From contig WHUX01000010.1 in assembly GCA_015179025.1 (NCBI GenBank), forward strand, positions 620,001 through 684,000: 64,000 bases of DNA, in the 5' to 3' direction. This stretch comes from Terfezia claveryi. Its lineage: Eukaryota > Ascomycota > Pezizomycetes > Pezizales > Pezizaceae. Below, piece after piece: positions 32,066 to 44,800 of this stretch. Positions within the stretch are counted from its first letter, which is position 1, and the number at the start of each line of letters is the position of its first letter. The notes beneath the pieces are model-generated. The model did not search any database and was not told the origin of the DNA. It worked only from the letters and a program-made list of their open reading frames with translations. The position numbers and the translations under genes are program-made.

Positions 32066-32341
32066 TTATGGGATTCCGCAATCTGCCATCAGCTCACAGA
32101 GCTCCACAATTGCACTTTCCCCCCCCCCCCCCTGCGGGCTAAATAGCTGCTCCTCTCCTGGACTAAATAGCTGCTGGTCTCGATGTGCTGCCTTCCAGGA
32201 GGCCTGTGTACCCTTAACCTTACGACCTAGTGTAACTGGATGAACACCATATTTGCGTGCAATAAGAGCTTGCTTCTCATGAGGGTGCTTTCGGCAATAA
32301 GTTATAGCCGCCTGCATCTTAGACTCTAGATCTGCGTCCAT
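32066..32341 (-). pseudogene. Truncated pogo/DDE_1-type transposase: psq helix-turn-helix stub
   Basis: A 91-codon frame starting MDADLESKMQAAITYCRKHP, then KQALIARKYGVHPVTLGRKVKG, the pipsqueak-type helix-turn-helix found at the N-terminus of fungal pogo-like (Tc1/mariner superfamily) transposases. After the domain it becomes QLFSPGEEQLFSPQGGGG, encoded across a 12-13-base C run (about 32118-32130 on the plus strand), then SAIVELCELMADCGIP and a stop. Full transposases continue with a CENP-B-type second HTH and the DDE catalytic domain, which are absent here. It is either a decayed element or a solitary DNA-binding gene; the homopolymer and early stop favour decay. No terminal repeats were located. 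Confidence 0.7.
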
Positions 32342-33632
32342 ATTGGAGGGAGAGATTTAACCATAGTGGGTGGTGGGTGGGTTGTAATATGTTGTATCGC
32401 TGTATCACACAGATATTACATTCCATAGGATGGGAAAGGAAAGGTGAAAAAAGTAGTCTTTTTAAAGGAAGGTTGGTTGTACGAAATAGTTGCGTTAGGT
32501 AGCATCCTGATGTTTTGATTTTTTTTTTTTAAAGAAGAAAAAAAGAGTTCAGTTCTTTTTGTTTGGTTTTGTTGCTGTTTCTTCAGGGTAACATAATAAT
32601 AAGATAAAAAATAAAAAATAAAAAATAAAGGCAAGCAAGCTGAGGAGGACGACAAAAAAAAAAAAAAAATTTGGTAGAAAACTAGACTATTGACAAGAGA
32701 AGGTGATTTCCTCCCCCTTCTGTTACAAGTGTACTACCTCTCGTGCTTCCCATTGATGTTGTCTCACCCGCATAATTTATTAGTTATTCAACTACGAGCA
32801 GCTGATATCAAACCCCACCCAACTCCCGCCCCACTCTCCGCAATCTCTGCCACCCCCAACCCCGCTCCACCAATTTCCCTCCGGCATATACTTTTTCTTT
32901 GGGGGGGTGTGAATGTCCGTCCAGAAAATCCTTACATATCCTCGCCCCTGCCTCCTGGACTTCGAGTTGTATTGGGGTGAAGGAGGAGGGTTCGTTTAGC
33001 GAAGTAAATGTCCTGCTAGTACTAATGATACCCAGTGGCCTAAGTTTTTCTCCTGGTTGGTTGTTATGACCGCTGCGGCGGAGTAGTGCCAATCCCCAGG
33101 ACCGCACGTTATACCTAGTTCCGAGGGACTTGTGCCAACCAGACTAGTTTCGAGGGAGGTCTGAATGGGAATAGCTCCGGGCAAACATACTTCTCCAGTA
33201 GCTATCACGAAACTTCAATCTGTAAACAATTGCACGTATAATATGTATTGGTGATTCTAGGACTCTGCATTTCGGCTGCGGGGTGGGGTGCGGGTCGATT
33301 TACAGGGGCAAGACGGCAATCTACGGTAATTTCCAACGTCTACCCAGCGCAGTCCACATGAACTGGCCTCAAGCATAGAGTCTGGGTACGGTTGTATATG
33401 GTGTGGAATCTGTAATGTGAAGAAAATCTATGAATTTCTATAGTACAAACCAGCCAGCTATGCATCTAAGATTAATAGTAAATTGAGAGAGTCACTCATT
33501 TCCTTCCTCAAAAGCAGCTAAGGGGTCATTCTCAGGACCTTAGTCTGCATAACAATCTGCCTCCATCATCGCTACCCGCCCTACCTATCAGCCAGTGTCC
33601 CTTGTCTAAGAACTAACCCACAACGCACCAGG
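32342..33632. other. Intergenic region with one micro-insertion
   Basis: No gene is supported. It contains A/T runs (about 32519-32530, 32655-32670) and micro-insertion 6 at 33118-33155. The stretch before 33633 is the 3' flank of nma111. Confidence 0.55.
33118..33155 (-). mobile_element. Micro-insertion 6, 20 bp, near-perfect 9-bp duplication
   Basis: The insert 33127-33146 ends TTGTGCCAACCAGACTA. The flanks are GTTCCGAGG (33118-33126) and GTTTCGAGG (33147-33155), differing by one C/T. Confidence 0.75.
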
Positions 33633-36600
33633 CTATACAAGCAGCATACCTTCAATAGGCACATTCCCCTCCACCCCATCATGCGGCTCTCCATTCTCAT
33701 ACGTCTGCACCTTCCATGAACCCGGCTCATTCGGATTCTTAATGTACTCTATAGTCGGGAAGTAATGCTCGTTCTTCTTCATGGTTAGGATGTAGGGTAT
33801 ATTATCGAATGTTATGATTCGGAGCCGGAAGTCTATGCGTTTCAAACCCTGTATTTAGCTTCAGCCTCTTAAAAATTCGTGGATGTGATACGTACAGGTA
33901 TTGTCCGGAATTTTAGAGGTTTCACGCAAGAAGTCCGTGAGGTTCAGTGTCTTTACACCGTTAACTGCAATGACAAAGCTTGTTGGACACAAGCCATACT
34001 GCGAAGCTGGTGATCCCCGAATCTATATAAACATTAGCTGCCAAACTCGCATACCAGCGAAGGAAGAACCTACCCTAGCAGCAACATATATATCCGAATG
34101 TAGTTTACTTATCTGCTGCCTGACCGCCAAATGCGGTCTATGCAAGACGCTCCCGCAGAAGATTACCACCCGGTCCGTCTCAAGCCCATCCGCCGGAATA
34201 GTCGGTACCATCAATTCCATCTCTTGACAATTCCTCAAAATGACCATATCCAAATACTCAAGGTCATACATGACATCCAGCTCACTAATCCTCGTCAACA
34301 CCTTCCCATTTATTGACAAGATAACATCACCCTCCTCAAGCACCGCAGGATACCCACATTCCACCTTCCTCACCATAAAGAGCTGATGCCGTTCTTTGTT
34401 CTCCTCCTCCACCTTCCTGATCCATTGATCGGTAATCCCCATGATCCGGACTTGGGACATGTGCACGAGGTTGAGCTCCACAGCCAACATCCTCAATTTT
34501 GGAACAACTCCATTCTGGATGCTCCTGATAATAGGAAGAATTGATGGTGTTGCCAATCCCAAATGATACTCCACCTCCTTCCCATTTCCATGCTCACCCA
34601 AGAATGTCAACCACAGTGCCCTCACAACTCCCTTCTCATCAGCCAACACACCAGTTCCACACTGTGAGCTAAGGTTGGTATCCACAGTAATCGCATCGAT
34701 GTTAATCGCGCGATACCTTGGCGCCGCCGCACAAGCTGGCACGGCCACGGTCGTGATATCTGTAACTGTAGTATTTCCTACAACAACCCTAAAGTTATGG
34801 TTGAAGCCCAGGAAAGTCATTGCCGCGCCCTGCTGGACCGGATCCTCGCTGAGTATCGGCGCTTTGACTGGTGCGTTGACGAGGCCCGTATCGTACTGAA
34901 TGATAGCATAGTTTTGCAAAGGGTGCATGAAGATCACTTTACCCTCGATCAAGATCGATTCTGCAATCGCTATGGTAATATCACACATATCATGTGGCAC
35001 AATAGCCCTCGACACGACTACTAAGCCTTTTTCTGCATCAACGACAAGACCGAATCCAGTTTTCTTAGGGCGAGGGTAGCCATCAAGCTTTATAGGCATT
35101 GTGCACACAATCCTCACGAACCCCCGAACAAGATCCGAAGCAGCAGCGTAATTTGCTGTATCCAAAGCGATGAAATTGGCCTGCTTTGGCTCCAACTGCT
35201 TTGGTGGAAGCGGGCTTCCTAGATCCTTGAAATCCCACAGACCAGTCACATCTTCCAAAATCAGTACGACATAGAAAAACTCGACTAAACAAGAAAAACT
35301 CACCATTTCTGATAGCCATCCTCATCTTCTTGGACCAGTGCCTATCAATGTAAATGATCGCCGTATGCATCGTATGGAGATCTCTCAAATGCCTGTAAGT
35401 GACGACCACCCTCGCCCGATCGGGAATACCTGACATAACCTCAATAAAGGTATCCAAGTCTGGCGTCTTCGTGTTATCCACAGACTCCAGCATCCACCCC
35501 TTGGTCTCTCCATCAAATCTAAACGACCCAGCGGGCTCGCAGACATAAACCCCCTTTACGGGGATAGCAAACTGCCGTGCATATTGGTAAGATAAATTAT
35601 GGAAAGACGCCCCACATACTGTCAAGTACCTGTCAGGGGTAATAGCATGTAGATCACCAACGTTGATGGTAACCTCAACATCTTGCCCTCCACGCTGCAG
35701 AAGGAGCTTGACACTCTGTCCCACAGAGTTGTCCAGGATTTCATCTAGCCTGACAAACTTCGTAAGGAGCTCACCATTGACTTTAATCAAGATATCACCC
35801 TCCTCAATAAACTTATCCGCTGGTCCTCCGGGTAATACGATCTCCGCGGCCAACATCCCGATCTCCTTTGGACACCTCTTCCTTACTTCACTTTCCCACT
35901 CTGGGCTTAGTCCCAACCTCCTACACTCATCGAATGCCTTGTAGAACCACTGGGTCTGAATTGTCCCCCTTGTGACGGGATTCCTACGCTGTAAACACTG
36001 CAAAGCCCGTAACGGCCTATCAAGTGGTAAGAAGTAATCCGTTGCTGCCTCCGTGCTACCTCCGGCCTGTAGGGCAACTGCATATCCGTCCAAATTGACC
36101 ACAGGCGACCCAGAAGAACCTCCACTGGCGGACGCCGCAGCCTGAATATAATTCGTGTTGAAATCATTGTAACCCTCACCGTACTCTGGTGCGTTCCTGT
36201 CAACCCGACTGATTACACCAGACAAGATACTCAGTTTCTCTCCAGCATCATTACCAACTACTCGAATCTCAACACCAACCTCTACGTCCCCGTTAGCATC
36301 ATTATCACCGCTTGTGGTAGAGGGAGGTATATATACGTGCAAGGTCAGGCCTAAGCTCCAGAGCCGCTACGGGCATGTGCTTTATAGCCTTAGGGTCGAA
36401 CCTCAAGAATCCAAAATCGTGAATCGGATCTCGATATACTGGGTAGACATCACACTAATACCCACGACCTCAGTAGCCATTTCTGTACGACGCCATATCC
36501 ACCAGAATAACAAAACCAACCTCTTCATGATTATCAAACACGCAGTACCCCCAAAATGGTCCCGCGCCAACCACATGCCTATTTGTCATGATATACCCCC

Positions 36601-36991
36601 TCTCAGCATCCACAACAAACCCCGTCGCCTCACTCGTGATCGCCTCATCCGTATCAAACGAGCAAGTCTGGCAAAACCGAATCGACACTACATTCCTGAC
36701 GACCTTCTCAATCGTCCTCTGCCACTCTGCAGTATCCGTCGCTGCTACCCCAGGAAGCCGTGCCATCAGGTTCACTGCATGCATCTGCTGGTCGTCGCCC
36801 ATCTCATAGTCACTCCCAGCTACTTCGTCCGCATCTCCATTCACGTGGTCTAGCATGACTATGAGTTCTGGGTTGTCTAGATCGACGCCGTGGGGAGGTT
36901 GGTCTTTATGGTGAGTCTTCTTGTTGGGCCGGCCGTCATTTATGACAGCATCGGAGATTCGTTTCCTTGTGCTTGGTCCGTTGGCCTCCAT
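33633..36991 (-). CDS. nma111: Nma111-type HtrA serine protease
   Basis: Nuclear HtrA-family protease (yeast Nma111, linked to apoptosis-like death and lipid homeostasis). Six exons on the minus strand: 36991-36521, 36454-36337, 36281-35304, 35251-34074, 34022-33896, 33832-33633. All close in frame, giving 1023 residues, the family's usual length. The N-terminus has basic clusters (STRKR, RPNKK) typical of its nuclear-localisation signals. The first protease domain has the triad His139 ([11 protein letters not shown]), Asp170 ([10 protein letters not shown]) and Ser253 (GGSSGSPVV). PDZ-like modules follow ([25 protein letters not shown]). A second, degenerate protease domain lacks the triad ([25 protein letters not shown]), followed by a second PDZ region. 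The end reads [35 protein letters not shown], the conserved C-terminus. Intron 2 has a clear CTAAC branch site. Confidence 0.95.
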
Positions 36992-38262
36992 CGTTGTTGG
37001 GCTGTTTCCTGGTGGAAGTTCCTTGTTCGAATACTAACTCTGCTGTGTCCTGGGAAACCTGGAAGGAAACTTCCTAGAAGTTTATGTTGACACAGTTGCT
37101 TAGTACTTAGTCTCGTTCGGTAACACTTACGCTTGTAACAAAGAGCCCCGTTTCCTTCGAGGCAATCCCGTGGATCTTAAATCTCCTCTCCAAGGCTGAG
37201 CTGAGCGAAAGCCGAAGGAAACAAAGCAGGGACCAACCCTCAAAAACCACAATCCCAAACTCAAGATAAAGAAAACCAAGGGAATAGTGGTCCCTGTGAC
37301 CTGTATGCACCCAGCTCGTGTATGGAATGTTACCGCTGTCGTTTGACGATTACAGAACAAGAAAGTTTGCGCTTCAACAAATTCAAATCTCGCCCGCGTG
37401 AGATTCCTCGGAATCCCGTAGGTTATTTATTTTAGATCGTCACGGCTTTGGCTTTCAGCTACCGCAGGCGCTAGTCTGGTACTGGATTAGGGGAACATGC
37501 ACCAGCCTAGCCTCATGTGTAAGTTGACATGAAATCGTCAACGAGATTAGAAATCGGGGCCTGAAGCCTTTCACCGGAGAACGCGATCGTGACTTCACGA
37601 CTGGCATCTAGGATTCTGCGAAAGGATAGAAAAGGCGAGCATGCGAAGGAGCTGGTATACTCTTGGTCAGCATCTCATTTCCCATGCTCTCATATATGGA
37701 AGTCTGGGATTGGTTCGTAACGGGTGAGGCTACGGTCAGGCTCCACCCGCATTCCATGTTATTGGCCTAGATGAGTATGAAAGCATCACTGCAAGTCTGT
37801 GCATGCGTCCTTACCGGTATGTAGCCCTCGATGGAAGGTTCTTCACAGGTTTACGGTCCGGGGCATCCTGGCCTTGACATTCATGGGTTCAAACAGGTCT
37901 GATGTGTTACCCTCAAGACCACACATCGTGCTCCTAACATGTATTTGGATTCAAATTATCTAGCTATGCAGTTTTGCTTCTCTAAAGTAAACTCATACCA
38001 GCATCTAACCCCCAAAAAATGCAAATCCAAGGAGAAAGGAAGTCATACCAGTGTAAGTAAAGATCAACCTCGAACAACGCATTACATAAACATAACACAA
38101 TATAATGTAGAACCATTAACAAGAAGCAAAGACTAGAAATACACAACTAGAATCAATTTACAGGAAAAAAACCCAACGGACCCAATATCCACCAACATGG
38201 AAAAGAATTACTCCACCCTAATTACCCACCCTAATTACCCACCCTAATACCCAATCCTACTT
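36992..38262. other. Intergenic region between nma111 and INCENP
   Basis: About 1.3 kb upstream of nma111 and downstream of INCENP, with no gene recognised. A small tandem array of CACCCTAATTAC units lies at about 38213-38250. A degenerate CTAGTCTGGTACTGG at about 37471 weakly resembles the micro-insertion core. Confidence 0.55.
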
Positions 38263-41200
38263 CTATTTCTTCGAGCTTCTCTCATCATCCCCCTCCGGCA
38301 TAACCCCCATATCCCACCCTCCTCTCTGAATCATCCTCACTCTCGCCTCTCTATCTCTATCAATCTCCTCCCTCGTCAACTTGTCCCCCGTGGACCAATT
38401 CGCACTACTACTCCTATTCCTAAACCTCGCCTTCCCTTGCGCTCCACTCCCTCTAAAAATCTCCTCCATCTGCAGTGGCCCAATGGGCCCAAACACCTCT
38501 TCCGGATCCATCGTCTGCTGGGCAACAAGCGCCTGCTTCAGTTCCGGGCTCGCGGCCCAATGTGGCACTGGGAATCTTGAGCTCTTACTTGGCCCTTCAA
38601 AAGAATCTGAGTCCGGGTCACTGGAAGAGATGGAGTAATCGTCCTCACTATCTGTCGGAATCTCCGGAAGCTCAATACCGTCGCCTTTCATAGGGCTGAA
38701 GACACGTTTTTGCGGGTCATTTGGAGTTTTGAATGCAGATTTTTTCAGGATAGACTTTTCCTTGGGGGTCTTTGATGGGCCTTTGGATGGCCCGGGGGGA
38801 ATGTTGTACAGTCTGCGGCAAACCTGATTTTTTCGTTTGAGAACTTGACGCCCTCAGTAGTAACCGTACTCAATGAAGCAGCAGCCTTTGTAGCAACCTT
38901 AATCGTGGACGCGCCACTCCCACCATCACTTCCACTGCTACCACCACTCCCTCCAGCCAACGGCACCGCCACAGAAGTCGTCGCAGCACTGGTATAACCC
39001 TTGACATATGTGCTTTTTGCTGGCCAATCCCTCTTCGCTCCGGCCGCACTGGGCCTCACCGACACCTTCGCGGGTGCTGTCGGCGCAGGGAGGAAGTTAT
39101 CTAATTCCCACTCCTCTGTCTTCCTCTTCTTTGCGTCCGGCATCTTCGGTGGCGCAAGTCTATTCCCATATGTTGATCCCGTTGCTGTGGGCGCAGCAGT
39201 CGTCGTTTGCGGGAGTTCGTCTTCAGTGTTAAACGCGCGCTTCGGTCCCTTCTTTGTTGATGGCTCAGTATCTAGAAGCTCTCTTTCTTGCTGGGGGATA
39301 ATTGTGGGGTCTTCGACTGAAGCAGCGGCAGCAAGTTTGCGAAGCTAAAGCGCAAAGGGTTACGCAAAACTCTCAAAATGGAATTTGACATTGAAAAACA
39401 TCAAAAATGGCAAGACATGCAATGCAACATGAAAGGGTACGAGGGTAGCTTACATTAGCATTGGCGGGAACCCTTGCAATCTTCGTGGCAGGTCCCTTAC
39501 TCTTTGGTATCGTCTTCTTAGGGGGTTCAACGTCCTACAGCACCCAACGCAAATTAGTCCAATTGCCCATTTAAGCACGAATCTAGAGGGTCCCTGAGGA
39601 AGCCATACCCTCTCTACGGGCCTCCTTCCTAGCTGCGCCGCCGCTTTCCGTTTCTCCTCCTCCGCCGCTACCGCCGCCGCCTCCTTCCTTCTTATCTCCT
39701 CCCTCCTCGCCTCAATCAATCTCCTATTCTCTTCCCTCCTCTTCTCATCCATCGTGCTCGCCTTTTTCAGATTACTCGTACTCGAGCTTGCTGCAATCGA
39801 CTGTGTCGAAGTTGACTTCTTCAAATTCGGCACCGAGCTCGACTGCGCCAAAGTCGGCTCTGCAGTCGCAGGCCTCTCCTTTGGTGCAAATGTATCCTTC
39901 ATCGCAGAGAGTAGAGTCGAGGATGGTTGCGCGGCTGGTTTCTGTCTATCCATCGCAGCCCGCTGGGAAGCCGTACCGACCTGGATAGATACAGGAGTAG
40001 GCTTGCCCCTCTCAGCCTTCTGTGGCGGCTGACGCAGTGGTCGTTTCCCACCAGACGGAGGCTGGAGTCGTGACGGGGGTCGCCCGCCCATGGCAGACTT
40101 TGGACGCGCAATGCGACTAGCACTTGCATTTCCTACAGGAGCCGCTGGCACTTCAACTTCCTCGTCTGATTCGAGTTGAATAGTTGTAGTCTCTCTCTTG
40201 CGGCGCTCCTCTGCATCCTGCCTTCGCCTGAGGTCCTCATCCTGTTTTCTCCTCAACTCCTCCAGCTCAGCATGCTTACGAGCCTCTTCCTCCTTTGCCT
40301 CATTCCTTACGCGCTCTTCCTCTTTCCTTACGCGCTCTTCCTCCTCTTCCCTCTTGCGCCTCTCCATCTCCTGCCTTCTCATCTCCTCCTCCTGTCTCAT
40401 CTCCTTCTCCTGCTCCTGTCGTAATCTAGCTTCCTCCTCCCGCTTCTGAATGAAAAACCTCTGTTCCTCCATCAGCCTCTTTAACTCCTCCTCCTTTCTC
40501 TGCAAGTCTTCCCTATGCCTCCTCATCTCCTCCTCCCGCTCCACCTTCTCCCTTTGTATCCTTGCCTCCTCCTCCGCCTTCTTCTGCGCTGCAAGCTGCT
40601 TCTGTAGCTCCTTCTCCTTACGCCTCTGCTCCGCTATCCGTCGCGTCTCTTCTAACTTCGTTTGCCTAGCCTTTTCTTCCACAGCTGCTTTTTGCGATTG
40701 CTCCTCCTCTTCCTTCAGCCTCTGCGCTTCCCGTACCTCCTTTGCTAACCTCTCCTCTTCCTCCTGCTGCTTCTGAAGCATATCCTTGTTCTTTGATCCG
40801 CGCGTTTGTCTCTTAAGCTTAACTCCCGCCTCTACCTCTTCCTCCATTTTATCACCCAGATTAGGATACATTTCTCTATTCGGTGTTCCTTGCTTCGGGG
40901 TTTGTCCCTGGGGCGTCTTCGGGCTCGAGCTCCTTCCTATGCTGCCCAAACTAGGCTCATGCCCCAGTCGTGAACCACTCTTCAAGGACTCCGTTGATGC
41001 AGGGCTACCGAGTAAATTCGTCTTGATGAACATCTCCTTCGCCCGCTTGAATGCATCCGCAGTCTGGTTCTTAGCAGCAGTAACAGGTGACTCCTCGGTA
41101 GTCGTAGACTTTTGCAGTGATGACGACGTAGCAACAAAACTCTTCTTGTTAGCTAGCTTGGGGGACAGCGGAATGGAGACTTTATCTTCCAACCGGGCGC

Positions 41201-43671
41201 CCGCAGTGTGAGCAGGGGTAGTAATCTTATATGGAGAGTTAATTGCGTTTAAGGCGAGCGACTGTGGCAAGTCTGGCCTGCCAGAGGGGGTTAATTCCCC
41301 GCGGCTGCTCTTCCTTTGCAGTGCCTCCTCGAAGGACTGTTCACTAGGCTTCTTCACGTCAAGTAGAGCTTTGGTCTTAGTTCCTGGGGCACTCTGCGTG
41401 GGAACAGTCTTGCTTCGCCCGAGATTTGTAGAAGAGTTGTTAGTAGCGACTGCTGTCCGTGCAGAGGCCGACCTGACAGGTGGAATCCAATCATCCTCTT
41501 CCACAGACGGTTCCCTGGCGTTTGGTGAATTCCGCTGCTTCTGTTGTTGCTGCAGCTGCTCTTGTGGCGCAGATGTACGAGACTTTCTCGCCTCATTGAG
41601 CTGCGGGAGATCCGGATATATAGGCTCGGCCGGCTCGACAGGTTGCGACTGAGTTTCCTGTGCAGAAGATAAAGACGTGGTAGTCCTAGCAGACGAGTTA
41701 AGCTTTCCAAGTTGCAGAATTCGTTCCTGGAGGCGCTGGGACGCAGACTTGTTATGCTCCGCGACTTTGCTCCCAACGTCATCTTCAGTATCCATTCCAT
41801 CTCCTTGGGTAATTTCCCCTTCCCTCTGCATAGGCAACTCTGAAAGCTCTTCATCACTGCCTTTATATGACACACTCCTAGACTTCTTCCTGCCGCTTCT
41901 CCTACTCCCCTTAGATGCAACATACTCCTCCTTTTCAGCTTCCATTGGTGCATCTCGATCATCACCTTCCCTGGACCGTTTCCTTTCCTTGGGCTTCGCT
42001 GTAGCCGAGGCACTCTCCCCAGAATCTTCAATCACTGGAGTCTCCCCAGGCATAGTAAGACGTCCACCCAAACTTCTGCCAATGGTCCTCCTTCCCTCAA
42101 GCCAACTACTCCTCCCAGCTCCACCTAACTTGATAGTCTCAGTAGTCGTAGTCGATATTCTCCCTCGTGGAGGGAGAGATGTAAAACTAAGGCTGGATTT
42201 GCGGAGGAATATGGGCACTGGGGAATCATCGTCAGTCGGGGCAGATGATCCCGAAGAGGTAGAGAGTTGGTATTCCTCGCCTTGGTGCTCAGGCTCGGCT
42301 GGCGAAGGCGAAGAGGGCAACTGCTCTATGACAGAAGCTGGAGCTTGCTGGCGGTTTGAGACGTATTCCTTGATAACCTCAATAGTCTCCACCGGAGTAG
42401 GGGGCGATGATGGCGGGTGTGTATCCATTTCCTCAACCTCCACCTCATCCTGTTGAACCTGGAATCCCCCTGCTCCCCCTTGTTGGACCTGCAACTCCTC
42501 CGCCTCCTCAGCGATCTTAACCGTATCAGAAGTCCCTCTTCCTGACCTTCTCTTCTCGATTACCGGCAATACCCTTAATGGCGAGGATGCCACATTGGTA
42601 CTGTGTGCTGAGCTCCTGCCCCTCGAGTTCCTCCCTTGCGGCATTCCCTCAACATGTTCCTGGAATGGTGAACTCTGACCAAAGCTTACCATGCTAACCT
42701 CTTGCTCCCGCTCCGGCTCAACTTGATCCTGCCCGACATCCGCTTCTGCCGCAACCTTCCCCTCCTCTTCCTCTTCCTCTTCCTCATTTGCCGTATGGTA
42801 CGTAGCACTGGCAATGCTTTTCCTTCGCATATCAACCGAGACATCCCCCTCATGCTCGCCCTCCACAACCTCTGACTCACGATCGCCAGCCTTCCGTGGA
42901 CTACGAGGATGGGCCATGATCTGCTGGTGCTGTTGTGACGGAACACCGGATGACTGACTCCAGTTTCCGCTATCACGGAAGGTATCGGCTTTGCTGACGC
43001 GATGAGATGGGTGGGCATGTGTACGCTGTGGTACTGGCACGAATACGGACATTTTTGAGTCCTCTTGCGTGGCCTGTTTTTCAATGTCAACATGGATATT
43101 TTCTGGCTCTGCGGTAGGTTGCACGGGTGTCTCTTCCTCTTCTGTAGCCGGCTGTATTATAAGTGGGAGCGAGACTTTGGCTGGTAGTGGTGGGGGTGGC
43201 ATCGAGTTGAAGACATCCTGTCAACACAAAGACCCAATCAGCACACATACTCCACCGAACTCATAGCTTGCAGTAATCTACCTCGACGTTCGTAGTAACC
43301 TTCCCCTTCAGCGGCCCTCCCATCCGCTTCTTCGCAATCCCCGGCTTCCTAATGCTCCCCCCAAGCACTCCCTTCTTGCCCGACCTGGCCGGTGTCTTCA
43401 GTAGCTCCGCGATATCCCTGAAAAAGCACCACAACATCAGCCAATCAACCCATTACTGTGGTTTACTCCAGTGCCATTAAGGTAGGCTGAACGGGAACAC
43501 ATACATCCCCCCTACACTTGCCGCAAATACCCCTTGCATATGTTCATTTAACCAGTCCATCTCCTGTCGCGCACTGAATGTAAAGTCCTCCAGATCTTGA
43601 CCATAGAGCCGGTTGATCGAGCTGCACTCTTGACGGAGCCACGCGGCAGAGCCGATGCTTGTGCTAGACAT
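38263..43671 (-). CDS. INCENP: INCENP/Sli15, chromosomal passenger complex scaffold (two frame problems)
   Basis: Scaffold of the chromosomal passenger complex; it recruits Aurora kinase to centromeres and the spindle midzone. Exons on the minus strand: 43671-43505, 43417-43281, about 43217-39609, 39534-39454, 39344-38263; about 1,690 residues, long for the family. N-terminus: MSSTSIGSAAWLRQECSSI...DLEDFTFSARQEMDWLNEHM, then DIAELLKTPARSGKK. The middle is Ser/Pro/Glu-rich and disordered. A roughly 300-residue charged helix (EEEERLAKEVREAQRLKEEEEQ onward) matches the single-alpha-helix region. The C-terminus has the IN-box: RFPVPHWAASPELKQALVAQQ, MDPEEVFGPIGPLQMEEIFR, which binds Aurora. Two places do not close: exon 2 ends in phase 1 because of a 4-base homopolymer at 43318-43321, and the last exon changes frame at a 6-base run at 38794-38799. 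Single-base sequence errors are the simplest cause; alternative acceptors are possible for the first. Confidence 0.88.
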
Positions 43672-44800
43672 TGGGTTTATTGAAGATGGTGCTGGTAGTG
43701 TTGGGCGGATTTCCCTTGTTGAATGTGGCACGTCGCGTGTGCTAGATCGTAGGTGTGTGGGAATGTCAAGATCACCACATTTGTGTCCCCTAGTGAATGG
43801 ATGTCCGTCTATATCTCTATATCTAAAAACAGCCTACCTAATGCCGGGCTAAGATTGGACGGGCACCATCCACTTATTTGCCGTACTATGTTCCCAAGTT
43901 TGTACCTGCACCTGTGTGTTGTTTCTTTGTTTTTGGTTTCCTCGAATTTGCCCTGGATCAAATCAGTTTACCGGTATGACACTAGCTGACTAATACTACA
44001 GTATGTTTTATCATGTTGCAGTTACATATGTAGAATACTAGTCTGGTTGGTAGAATACCATGTTATATTATTACCTCTGAAGCCTCTGATAACTACTTCG
44101 CCCTGTACTTCTCTTAGAATTCAATTACCCACGTAAATCCACTTTCCAGCCCTATAACCGGAGTCTAAAGGCCTTCTTTAATACTAACTGTCCACTACGA
44201 CTGAATAGATCTGGAGTATTCCCATGGCCAGTCACTACTGCTTGGTGCCTGGGAAGGCAAGGGTTAAGAAGGGAGTAAGGTCTTCTCTGACTGCTGAGAC
44301 TAGAGTGAGATAGGTGAGTGATTAAATAGATAGATAGATAGATAGATAGATAGATGGAGAATCTCTGCTATAATGCACTGAATTTGCCCTTCACAATCTT
44401 AATCGATTGATTCATGTCTTCCCTTTCATACACACTATTCCATCTCTTCTATTAAGTTGGCGCTGGAAGGCTTGGAATTTTGTAGTTGCAGCTGACTTGA
44501 GCGTTGTCAATCGCATGGGGGTTATGTATATTTCAGTTGATTGCTAATTAAAAATATGATCTGCTTGTGCAGAAGCGGTGCACACACACTAAAAGGAACA
44601 GAACATTACCCTGAATCACTCCAGTTCACCTAACACTAGAGAGCCACATTTAGTTACATACTTATATTTGGAGAAAAAGATTTTTGTTTGATTTCATTTA
44701 GTTATAGGTACCATCTAAACGCTAGGGCCCTATATGCAACCAATTTATCCTCTGAAAAAAGCGAACTTTTTGGTGTTTCACTATGACCATGGCTCCTCCT
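43672..44800. other. Intergenic region upstream of INCENP
   Basis: No gene is supported. It holds micro-insertion 7 (44030-44058) and a (GATA)n microsatellite at about 44327-44356. The INCENP promoter and the 3' end of the ABC-class ATPase gene lie at its two ends. Confidence 0.55.
44030..44058 (+). mobile_element. Micro-insertion 7, 11 bp, perfect 9-bp duplication
   Basis: The 11-mer TAGTCTGGTTG (44039-44049) lies between two copies of GTAGAATAC (44030-44038 and 44050-44058). This is the minimal form of the family: the entire insert is the 11-base core. Confidence 0.85.

Noticed and set aside
38213..38250. CCCTAA-containing repeats resembling telomere sequence
   Set aside because: The unit is CACCCTAATTAC-like with a 12-13 bp period, only about three copies, and it lies next to a gene 3' end.
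41677..42456. Plus-strand frame of 259 codons within INCENP
   Set aside because: It is a shadow of the minus-strand INCENP reading frame; no motif, low-complexity composition.
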